A DNA stretch of 8,461 nt from Bacteroidota bacterium (GTDB lineage Bacteria; Bacteroidota; Bacteroidia; NS11-12g; UBA955), in contig RGEC01000090.1 in assembly GCA_009918425.1 (NCBI GenBank), positions 1 through 8,461 of the forward strand, in the 5' to 3' direction. The position numbers and the translations under genes were made by a program. Position 1 is the first letter of the stretch; every line of letters begins with the position of its first letter. Below the pieces are notes generated by a model. It was not told where the DNA came from and ran no database searches. It was given only the letters and a program-made list of their open reading frames with translations. Shown piece after piece: positions 1 to 6,023 of this stretch.

Positions 1-390
1 AATAGTGCCGCCCAAGAAAAGACCAGCCTCTGCAATATTAAATTCATCGGCTGCTGAAAAGTCGGCATCTGTCCAGATAGCACAGATCAGGTTCTTGCAA
101 TCACTCGGCGCGGTCACACTCACGCTGAAGTTCTGCCACGCGGTCGTGACACTTTTACTCTCTGCGCCCGTCACTACCGCTACATTTGTACCGAGTGTTG
201 GGTCTGTGCTATCCACATTCCACGCGGTAACGAACGTGCCCGGTATGGTGTCCATCGTTCCAGAAGATGAAAGCTGCAAGATCGCCATGCGTACAGTCTT
301 TGCGCTGCTGGCTTTTAGCTTGGCTTGGAAGATAATTGTCTTGCCTTTCAGTGGCATGGTGTGGATGCCTTCAAGGATTTGGAAGACCAT
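1..390 (-). CDS. Phage tail/baseplate-like protein, carbohydrate-binding-like beta domain (fragment)
   Basis: The minus strand is open from the left edge to 600, and the reading from about 390 down to 1 looks like real protein. It starts LEGIHTMPLKGKT, goes on with FQAKLKASSAKTVRMAI, then IPGTFVTAWNVDSTDPTLG, a WQNFSVSV segment, and near the window edge an IWTDADF and EAGLFLGG segment. The alternating hydrophobic pattern, the G-K-T-I-F-A-K opening and the late AEAGLFLG are what I associate with jelly-roll, carbohydrate-binding-like domains of caudoviral tail or baseplate proteins; this is recognition from memory. An ATG lies at 390, but it is probably not native because the sequence past about 360 reads better as rhodanese on the other strand. 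The C-terminus runs off the window. Base composition is clearly richer in G+C than the rest. Host origin, prophage remnant or contaminating read cannot be told apart here. Confidence 0.55.
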   Translation of the reverse strand, partial: MVFQILEGIHTMPLKGKTIIFQAKLKASSAKTVRMAILQLSSSGTMDTIPGTFVTAWNVDSTDPTLGTNVAVVTGAESKSVTTAWQNFSVSVTAPSDCKNLICAIWTDADFSAADEFNIAEAGLFLGGTI

Positions 391-531
391 AAACAGGATG
401 AAATCGTGGTGCATTGCCGCAGTGGTGCCCGCAGTGCAACAGCCAAGGCATTTCTTGAATCTCAGGGTTTTGGCAAAGTTAGAAATTTGCTGGGCGGCAT
501 GATGGATTGGCAAAGACAATTTGGGGCTTAA
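325..531 (+). CDS. Rhodanese-like sulfurtransferase, C-terminal fragment lacking its N-terminal half
   Basis: The last 55 or so residues are a clear rhodanese C-terminal half. IVVHCRSGARSA holds the active-site loop (the Cys that carries the persulfide, then R-S-G-A-R-S), followed by an AFLESQGF helix, then VRNLLGGMMDWQRQ, the usual closing G-G-x-x-x-W motif. Single-domain rhodaneses are about 100 residues long and have an N-terminal D-V-R-E-x-x-E segment; that half is absent. Only sequence from about VDAFKDLEDH (near 361) fits the family. The residues encoded between 325 and 360 are better explained by the opposite-strand phage-like frame, so the ATG at 325 is only the nominal in-frame start. 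The stop codon TAA at 529-531 overlaps the ATG of the next gene, implying coupled translation and a shared transcript with the downstream secreted protein and cytochrome. In the intact organism this is probably a complete small rhodanese. Confidence 0.8.
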   Translation: MEDNCLAFQWHGVDAFKDLEDHKQDEIVVHCRSGARSATAKAFLESQGFGKVRNLLGGMMDWQRQFGA

Positions 532-1292
532 TGCCAAGAATTGCTGCCATATTATGCTTATTACTTCCTGTGCTGCTGCAGGCGCAACACGGACACGATT
601 CTATTTACTACCAGAAAGATAAAAACCACCCCGGGGTAGTAGGAGCAGATAATTTTAAAGATATTTACCTTAGGCTGGCAGATACTTTTTATGGCGGATT
701 TGGTGCTGATACCCAGTGTAGTATTATCAAATTTGTTATTTCAGGGGCAAAAGTATCCGGAAATATTCAGCACCATTTGCTGCAAGGAAGAAGCTGGCAT
801 TTTGGCATTGAAAACCGTTTCATCATCAAACCTAAAATCATCAGCATTGTCAGAATTCCCGCAGAAGAATGTGTAGATACCTTTTATACAACTCCACGGG
901 CATTAAAAACCCTTGATTCACTTGTTTCCAACGGCTGGGAAACCCACTTTGTGGAGGGTAATTACATCCTGATGGAAGACAGTACAGGAAAATTTGCAGG
1001 TAAAACCGAGGGGGTTTTCAAAATAACATTCCTTTACAACCCTGTAAAGAATGCTGTTGCTTCTATACCCAAAACTATTTTACTGCAGGAACCTTCAGTC
1101 ATTTTCACAGGTCTGTGGAACCCAGGTAAGCGCGATGATATTAATGCACCACAGTTTTTCTGTAGTTTAATTCCTTACATTACCGAAACAAAAGAAGTAC
1201 TGCTACCCGATTTTCGCATGTATCCCGATGGCCAGGTTCATCCTGAAAAATGGATTTCTTTAAAAACCAAACCACCGGGCATCCCCCGCTAA
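531..1292 (+). CDS. Secreted protein of unknown function upstream of a multihaem cytochrome
   Basis: This encodes 253 residues from ATG 531, which overlaps the preceding stop as TAATG. A TTG eight codons upstream is in frame, but it would put non-signal residues before an otherwise good signal peptide, so I prefer the ATG. Residues 1-19 (MPRIAAILCLLLPVLLQAQ) form a typical short Bacteroidota signal peptide with cleavage near A18/Q19. The mature part begins HGHDSIYYQKD and has no CXXCH haem site, no transmembrane segment and no repeat I can see. Three cysteines remain (about residues 63, 114 and 211). A Trp-Glu-Thr-His stretch near residue 136 and the hydrophobic-aromatic alternation suggest a mostly beta fold. 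I do not recognise the family. It lies 15 bases before the cytochrome gene and is almost certainly cotranscribed with it, so a role in the same periplasmic or cell-surface process is a reasonable inference, nothing more. Confidence 0.75.
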   Translation: MPRIAAILCLLLPVLLQAQHGHDSIYYQKDKNHPGVVGADNFKDIYLRLADTFYGGFGADTQCSIIKFVISGAKVSGNIQHHLLQGRSWHFGIENRFIIKPKIISIVRIPAEECVDTFYTTPRALKTLDSLVSNGWETHFVEGNYILMEDSTGKFAGKTEGVFKITFLYNPVKNAVASIPKTILLQEPSVIFTGLWNPGKRDDINAPQFFCSLIPYITETKEVLLPDFRMYPDGQVHPEKWISLKTKPPGIPR

Positions 1293-1307
1293 AATTAACG
1301 TAAAAAG

Positions 1308-3227
1308 GTGGTCGGCAGAAAGTTCATTCCCTTTATCTGGCTTGGCCTATGCGGGCTTACACTCGCTCTAACTTTCAGTACCTGCCGTAGCGATAAGAAC
1401 AGTATAGACACAACTTTTTACCAGAATCTTCAAGACACCGTAGATTATGTAGGAATTGCTGCCTGTAAGGAGTGCCATGCAGACAAATATCAAACTTTCA
1501 TTGAAACCGGCATGGGCAGCAGTTTCGGTGAAGCAACGGCTTCAAAAACCAAAGCTGTTTGGACCAATGTAAAACCGGTTTATGACAGCAAAAAAGATAT
1601 GTTTTATCTTCCTTTCACTAAAGATGGAAAGTATTACATAAAAGAATATAGACTCAAAAACGGTGACACCTTACATAGTCGCACCGAACAGATTACCCAC
1701 ATCGTGGGCAGCGGACACCACACCAACAGTCACTTCTGGCATGATGGGGAATACTGGTATCAGGCACCCCTCACCTATTACACTCAGTCGGGAAAATGGG
1801 ATTTACCACCGGGTTACGAAACAACAAATACAGGATTTTCACGCAAAATAGATGTGGAATGTATGAGTTGCCACAATGGCATGCCCAAAGTGGAAGAAGG
1901 AAGCATCAATAAATTCAGTCGTATGCCGGCCGGTATAGACTGTGAAAGATGCCATGGACCGGGCGAACTTCATGTTGCCGAGAAAAGAAAAGGCATAATT
2001 GTAGATGTAAATAAAATGGCAGACCGAACCATAGTAAATCCTGCCAGACTGCCATGGAAACTGCAGGTGGATATTTGCCAGCGTTGTCACCTTCAAGGTA
2101 ATAATGTACTGAAACCCGGAAAAAAATTTACCGATTTCAGACCCGGCATGCATCTCGACAGTGTTTTTGAAATTTATATGCCCATACACCAAAACGGCAA
2201 GGCATTTTACATGGCAGGTCATGCAGAACGGTTGCAAATGAGCAAATGCTTTAAGTCATCCAACAAAACAGATGGCAAACTCAACCTTACGTGTATTACC
2301 TGCCACAATCCGCATGTGAGCGTTCGAAAAACCAACACTGAACTGTTTAATAAGGCATGCAACAATTGCCATGGCAGCAGAGGTAATGCATCGGGGATGC
2401 TATGCAAGGCAACTAAGGCTGAGTTATCAAAAAACAATCATAACTGTGTGGGTTGCCACATGCCCAAAAGTGGCACAGCAGACATACCCCATGTTACGGT
2501 TCACGATCATTACATACGTAAACCTTCCGGTAACATAAAAACTGCTCCATTGGGCAATCCTGTTAGCCTTTATGCTGTGAACCAGCCAAATCCCAAACCC
2601 ACAATGCAACTGCAGGCTTATCTCACATGGTTTGAAAAATTTGATGCCAATCCGGTTTACCTGAAAAATGCTCAAAACTTGCTAAACAAAGGCAGTGTTG
2701 ATCAAGAAATACATTACCAATACGCTCATGGTCAATGGATTAAAATCATTTCCTTGGCACCTAAGGTAAACAATACCGAAATATCTGCATGGACCGCATA
2801 CCGGATTGGTAAAGCGTTTGACAAATCCGAAAAATTAGATATTGCCGTTGAATGGTATCGCACAGCAGTTGACAAAATGCCTCTGCAAGCCGATTTTACA
2901 GCCGAACTGGGCAATGCGCTAATTCGAATAAAAAGTTACACGGAAGCCATAGAAATTCTTACAAAAACACTGCATCAACAAAGTAAACATGAGCTCACCT
3001 TACTAAATCTGGGTGTGGCAGAATGGCTAAATGGCAACAGCGGAAAGGCACTGGCGTATTTAAAAAAGACTGTATCGCTGTTCCCGGATAACGAAAATGC
3101 CAGATTGTATCTGGGGGAAATTTACCTGAAGCTGGGAGATAAAACACAGGCGCGAATACAACTTACTGAAGCACTTAGAATACAACCGGGTAATCAGGAA
3201 GCCAAAGAAATGCTTGGCAGGTTGTGA
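1308..3227 (+). CDS. Seven-haem c-type cytochrome with C-terminal TPR array, probable lipoprotein
   Basis: This encodes 639 residues with a GTG start; an in-frame TAA sits four codons upstream, so the start is well fixed. The hydrophobic N-terminus ends in a lipobox-like TFSTC (Cys26), suggesting a lipid-anchored export product. Seven CXXCH haem c sites follow: CKECH at 53, CMSCH at 185, CERCH at 212, CQRCH at 257, CITCH at 329, CNNCH at 351 and CVGCH at 380. Family-typical surroundings include CHGPGELHV, CITCHNPH and CHMPKSGTADIPHV, with extra histidines (GSGHHTNSHFW, 134-144) that may be axial ligands. From about 490 to 630 there are four TPR-like helix pairs, ending YLGEIYLKLGDKTQARIQL. 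The layout matches cytochrome c554-like multihaem proteins fused to TPRs, found in Bacteroidota and other environmental bacteria. The likely role is electron transfer or an unknown redox reaction outside the cytoplasm, with the TPRs binding a partner. The substrate cannot be read from sequence. Confidence 0.93.
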   Translation: MVGRKFIPFIWLGLCGLTLALTFSTCRSDKNSIDTTFYQNLQDTVDYVGIAACKECHADKYQTFIETGMGSSFGEATASKTKAVWTNVKPVYDSKKDMFYLPFTKDGKYYIKEYRLKNGDTLHSRTEQITHIVGSGHHTNSHFWHDGEYWYQAPLTYYTQSGKWDLPPGYETTNTGFSRKIDVECMSCHNGMPKVEEGSINKFSRMPAGIDCERCHGPGELHVAEKRKGIIVDVNKMADRTIVNPARLPWKLQVDICQRCHLQGNNVLKPGKKFTDFRPGMHLDSVFEIYMPIHQNGKAFYMAGHAERLQMSKCFKSSNKTDGKLNLTCITCHNPHVSVRKTNTELFNKACNNCHGSRGNASGMLCKATKAELSKNNHNCVGCHMPKSGTADIPHVTVHDHYIRKPSGNIKTAPLGNPVSLYAVNQPNPKPTMQLQAYLTWFEKFDANPVYLKNAQNLLNKGSVDQEIHYQYAHGQWIKIISLAPKVNNTEISAWTAYRIGKAFDKSEKLDIAVEWYRTAVDKMPLQADFTAELGNALIRIKSYTEAIEILTKTLHQQSKHELTLLNLGVAEWLNGNSGKALAYLKKTVSLFPDNENARLYLGEIYLKLGDKTQARIQLTEALRIQPGNQEAKEMLGRL

Positions 3228-3258
3228 TATAAGGCGTGCGGCTTTCATTTTTTTTTCG

Positions 3259-3266
3259 GAATTTTG
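3259..3266 (+). promoter_or_regulatory. Candidate Bacteroidota -7 box for the CoA-transferase gene
   Basis: GAATTTTG matches the Bacteroidota -7 consensus TAnnTTTG except for its first base and ends 8 bases before the chosen ATG at 3275. I see no convincing -33 TTTG. A run of nine T (3248-3256) just upstream could help an A/T-rich promoter or be the tail of a weak terminator. The transcript would begin almost at the start codon. Confidence 0.3.
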
Positions 3267-3274
3267 CAATTAAT

Positions 3275-3934
3275 ATGCTTGACAAATTCGGAATAGCGAA
3301 GCGCATAGCGCAGGAATTACAAGACGGATACTATGTAAATCTGGGTATCGGTATACCCACGCTGGTAGCCAACTATATTCCGGAAGGTGTAGAAGTGGTT
3401 TTACAAAGCGAAAACGGATTGCTGGGTATGGGTCCATTCCCGTTTGAAGGAGAAGAAGATCCGGATCTCATCAATGCGGGAAAACAAACCATAACAACTG
3501 CCAAAGGAGCGAGTTTTTTTGACGGAGCTACCTCCTTCGGAATGATTCGCGCAGGTAAAGTAGATCTGACTGTGCTTGGCGCCATGGAGGTTAGCGACAA
3601 TGGTGATATAGCCAACTGGAAAATTCCGGGTAAGATGGTGAAAGGCATGGGAGGTGCCATGGATCTGGTAGCCTCAGCAAAAAATATCATAGTAGCCATG
3701 CAGCACACCAATAAAGCCGGTGAAAGCAAACTGCTACCGGAGTGTACACTGCCCATAACCGGACTTCGTTGCGTAAAAAAGGTGGTTACCGAATTGGGCG
3801 TTTTCGATATCACCGAACGTGGTTTCGAATTGCGTGAGATTGCGGAAGATGTTACATTGGATGAAGTAAGGGCGAAAACACTGGGACGCCTCATTATTGA
3901 GGGAGATATCAAAACAATCAGGTTTTCTTCTTAA
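3275..3934 (+). CDS. scoB: 3-oxoacid (succinyl-CoA:acetoacetate-type) CoA-transferase subunit B
   Basis: This encodes 219 residues, the usual length for subunit B (ScoB/AtoA) of class I CoA-transferases. These move CoA from succinyl-CoA or acyl-CoA to a 3-oxoacid such as acetoacetate, in ketone-body or branched-chain acid breakdown. GIGIPTLVANYI (24-35) is the conserved N-terminal turn. The catalytic glutamate is E46 in QSENGLLGMG, where a glutamyl-CoA thioester forms. GAMEVS (102-107) and KMVKGMGGAMDLV (120-132) are further family landmarks, and the C-terminus ends EGDIKTIRF. An in-frame start at 3236 would add 13 residues read from the T-rich leader; ATG 3275 gives the standard MLDKFGIAKRIA opening. 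The partner subunit A, often encoded next to B, is absent on both sides: upstream is the cytochrome, downstream a convergent gene that overlaps this one by 17 bases. The exact acyl substrate is not decidable here. Confidence 0.93.
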   Translation: MLDKFGIAKRIAQELQDGYYVNLGIGIPTLVANYIPEGVEVVLQSENGLLGMGPFPFEGEEDPDLINAGKQTITTAKGASFFDGATSFGMIRAGKVDLTVLGAMEVSDNGDIANWKIPGKMVKGMGGAMDLVASAKNIIVAMQHTNKAGESKLLPECTLPITGLRCVKKVVTELGVFDITERGFELREIAEDVTLDEVRAKTLGRLIIEGDIKTIRFSS

Positions 3935-5282
3935 TCAGCTCCCCGTTTTTATATTCAAATTTTTTGCCCTGAATCTTAACTTCAGAACCGGCCTGCCATT
4001 TCTTCATTTCAGCAAGTTCTGTGCTTAATACAAACAATCTTCCACCGGTAGCCTTGGTTATTTCAATATAGTCCTTATTTACTTTCTCGGTAACTCCACA
4101 AAGCATTACACTAACAGGCTTTTTTACATTTTTCAGCAGTGATATATCTTTCACATCCGCCCCATTATCCGCAATGAGCAATACAGTGTCAGTATCAGGC
4201 CAGCGTTTTATTGTAGCCAGCACCGCTTCTATATTATTCTCCGGTATATCGCCACCTGTTCCTGCCCTCATGGTTCGATTCAACGCCATGTATACTGAAT
4301 CATAACTGGTAGCCGAAGCAAAGTGTATACCACCTGTACTACCTGTTCTTTTTAGCAAATCCGGCTTATCATCTCCGTCATTAAAAAATACAAATCTACC
4401 ACCTTGTAAAACTTCCGGTCTGTTTTTTAGCCACAGCATAACCTGAGTTGTGTACGGACTCATACTTCCGGTAGCATCCGTCACAACCGCCATTTTATTA
4501 CTCCATTGACGTGTAATTAGATGGTTGTATTCATGTACGTTTTTAAACAAACTGGTATCATAGTATCCACGTTTGGCATAATAACCACCTGATCTTTTGC
4601 GCACGGTGCTATCCCGGCGTACCTTGTATTCTTTCTCACGCATGCCCAGAAAACTGCTTGTATATCGCTTGCCCTGTTTGCTTTTGTTTTTGTTCACCGG
4701 AATATAAAAACCGGTTTCTTCCTTCACACGTTTCACTTTCCACTCTATTTTTTCCGGGACCCAAATCATACTATCATGATAACTGTCAATAACCGATTTC
4801 ATAGTAGATATTTCTTTCTCTACCAATAACTTGGACGGCTCGTTTTTAAGTAAAATGATAAATCCATGAAAACACTTCATGGCATCCTCTTTTTCCGTGG
4901 CCTGCCGCTGTTCCAATACATTCCACTTAATCGAAGTATCTTCAAATACAATCGGATATAGCTTTTTAAGGTTCTGGAAACGATAATAATTAAGTTTGGG
5001 CTGGTTAAAAGTATCAACCTCCCGGAATTTTGTGTAGATAAGTGCTACAGAATGTATTCTATCAGGAGATGGAATATCTCCCAATTGAGATACATCTTTA
5101 AATTCTGCAGAAGAAAAAGGCATGGGCAGGTATATCATCCCGGGATATGGAACAACCTTCTGGGTGCCTATTCCCACAGGCTTTATTTTCATCAGGCTTT
5201 CAATACTCACCTTTTGTGCGAAAAGAATTGAATTGACGGCCAGAGAAAAAATCAGCGTTATTGAATTAGCTGTCTTCATCAT
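3918..5282 (-). CDS. Secreted von Willebrand factor A domain protein
   Basis: This encodes 454 residues from the ATG at 5282; an ATG directly after it (5279) is equally possible. A TTG at 5297 is in frame but lies in the candidate -7 box. Residues 1-23 are a signal peptide ending SILFAQ. About 25-200 is a region I cannot assign. About 200-245 is a very basic, Tyr-rich linker (KSKQGKRYTSSF, VRRDSTVRKRSGGYYAKRG). About 260-430 is a von Willebrand A (Rossmann-type) fold: VVTDATGSMSPY holds the metal-site DxTGSxS motif at 269-275, GTGGDIPENN (342-351) supplies the third loop in the common G-D-x-P-E form, and LLIADNGAD (368-376) supplies the late acidic strand end. An intact metal site suggests divalent-ion-dependent binding of a partner outside the cytoplasm. 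The gene follows bshB1 by 27 bases, probably in the same transcript, and its 3' end overlaps scoB. The function beyond vWA binding is unknown. Confidence 0.85.
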   Translation of the reverse strand: MMKTANSITLIFSLAVNSILFAQKVSIESLMKIKPVGIGTQKVVPYPGMIYLPMPFSSAEFKDVSQLGDIPSPDRIHSVALIYTKFREVDTFNQPKLNYYRFQNLKKLYPIVFEDTSIKWNVLEQRQATEKEDAMKCFHGFIILLKNEPSKLLVEKEISTMKSVIDSYHDSMIWVPEKIEWKVKRVKEETGFYIPVNKNKSKQGKRYTSSFLGMREKEYKVRRDSTVRKRSGGYYAKRGYYDTSLFKNVHEYNHLITRQWSNKMAVVTDATGSMSPYTTQVMLWLKNRPEVLQGGRFVFFNDGDDKPDLLKRTGSTGGIHFASATSYDSVYMALNRTMRAGTGGDIPENNIEAVLATIKRWPDTDTVLLIADNGADVKDISLLKNVKKPVSVMLCGVTEKVNKDYIEITKATGGRLFVLSTELAEMKKWQAGSEVKIQGKKFEYKNGELIKKKT

Positions 5283-5294
5283 AATTCCATAACG

Positions 5295-5302
5295 CAAACC
5301 GA
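5295..5302 (-). promoter_or_regulatory. Weak -7-like box before the vWA gene
   Basis: On the minus strand TCGGTTTG differs from TAnnTTTG only at the second base and ends 12 bases before the ATG at 5282. It lies in the 27-base gap after bshB1, so it could give the vWA gene its own transcript inside the operon. No -33 element is clear, and a match this short can occur by chance. Confidence 0.2.
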
Positions 5303-5309
5303 AACTGTT

Positions 5310-6023
5310 TTATTGGATACCGAGTAAATTGTTGATTCCCATAGGCCTTTCTGTTGTAAATCCTTCACCAAATTCAACGCCTATACTCCGACCAAATTCC
5401 CTGGCCCGGGCTTCTATAAAAAAGAGAAATTCTTCAGAACTGATAGGGGTTTGTGGACCATCATCTCCCTCTCGGAAGAACTGTGTGGCAAAAGCACGAA
5501 TTGCCTTCATTTTTTCCTGAAAACTATCGGAAATATCTACCACGAGGTCAGGTTTAATATATCTGTCCTGAATATAATGATAAACGGCTTTAGGGCGCCA
5601 AATGTCCTGTATCTCTCCATTGTAATGGGTTTTTACCTTTGGGAGTCCTGCTAAAAAGCAGGCTCTGCTTACCAGCATGGCTGCCCTTCCATGATCGGGA
5701 TGGCGGTCTGCAATAGCATTGGCTAAAACCACTTTAGGACGGAAGTGACGGATTGCTTCGGCTACTTTGATTAGTGCATTTTCATCGTTTTCGAAAAATC
5801 CATCCCTGAGCTGCAAATTATGTCTGTATTGCACCCCCATTATCTTTCGGCTTTCTTCCGCTTCTGCGGCCCGTGTTTCAACGGTTCCACGGGTTCCCAG
5901 TTCTCCTGCGGTAAGATCTACAATAGCCACTTTAGCCCCATTTTTGATATGGTGAATCAGGGTACCGGCTGCCGCCAGTTCTACATCATCGGGATGGGCT
6001 CCAAAAGCCAGTATATCTATCAT
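5310..6023 (-). CDS. bshB1: Bacillithiol biosynthesis deacetylase BshB1 (GlcNAc-malate deacetylase)
   Basis: This encodes 237 residues, the normal length for BshB1. It removes the acetyl group from N-acetylglucosaminyl-malate, giving the GlcN-malate to which BshC adds cysteine, so it is the second step of bacillithiol synthesis in the cytoplasm. AHPDDVE (9-15) is the zinc-binding and catalytic signature of the LmbE/PIG-L deacetylase family. DLTAGELGTRGT (36-47) is the BshB1-type following segment, and DRHPDHGRA (106-114) carries the third zinc histidine region. FATQFFREGDDGPQTPIS (178-195) and the late EARAREFGRSIGVEFGEGF are characteristic of the BshB1 branch rather than MshB or generic PIG-L proteins. 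The ATG overlaps the TGA of the upstream peptidase gene (ATGA), so translation is probably coupled. bshA and bshC are not in the window, which is common since the pathway genes are often scattered. Confidence 0.93.
   Translation of the reverse strand: MIDILAFGAHPDDVELAAAGTLIHHIKNGAKVAIVDLTAGELGTRGTVETRAAEAEESRKIMGVQYRHNLQLRDGFFENDENALIKVAEAIRHFRPKVVLANAIADRHPDHGRAAMLVSRACFLAGLPKVKTHYNGEIQDIWRPKAVYHYIQDRYIKPDLVVDISDSFQEKMKAIRAFATQFFREGDDGPQTPISSEEFLFFIEARAREFGRSIGVEFGEGFTTERPMGINNLLGIQ

Noticed and set aside
5..502. Plus-strand open frame of 165 codons at the left edge
   Set aside because: Its translation is low-complexity and unlike any family, and it runs out of frame over the clear rhodanese fragment and antisense to the phage-like protein; it is a shadow frame.
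1839..2437. Minus-strand frames opposite the cytochrome gene
   Set aside because: They lie opposite haem-binding motifs that are clearly coding on the plus strand; their His- and Cys-rich content is a mirror effect of those codons.
3228..3258. Possible rho-independent terminator after the cytochrome gene (AAGGCGTGCGGCTT then a T-rich run)
   Set aside because: The stem would be only about three or four pairs with a G-G mismatch and tiny loop; the nine T are real but the hairpin is too weak to call.
3373..3912. 179-codon minus-strand frame inside scoB
   Set aside because: Antisense shadow of a strongly recognisable CoA-transferase; the Ser/Pro/Met-rich product has no family features.
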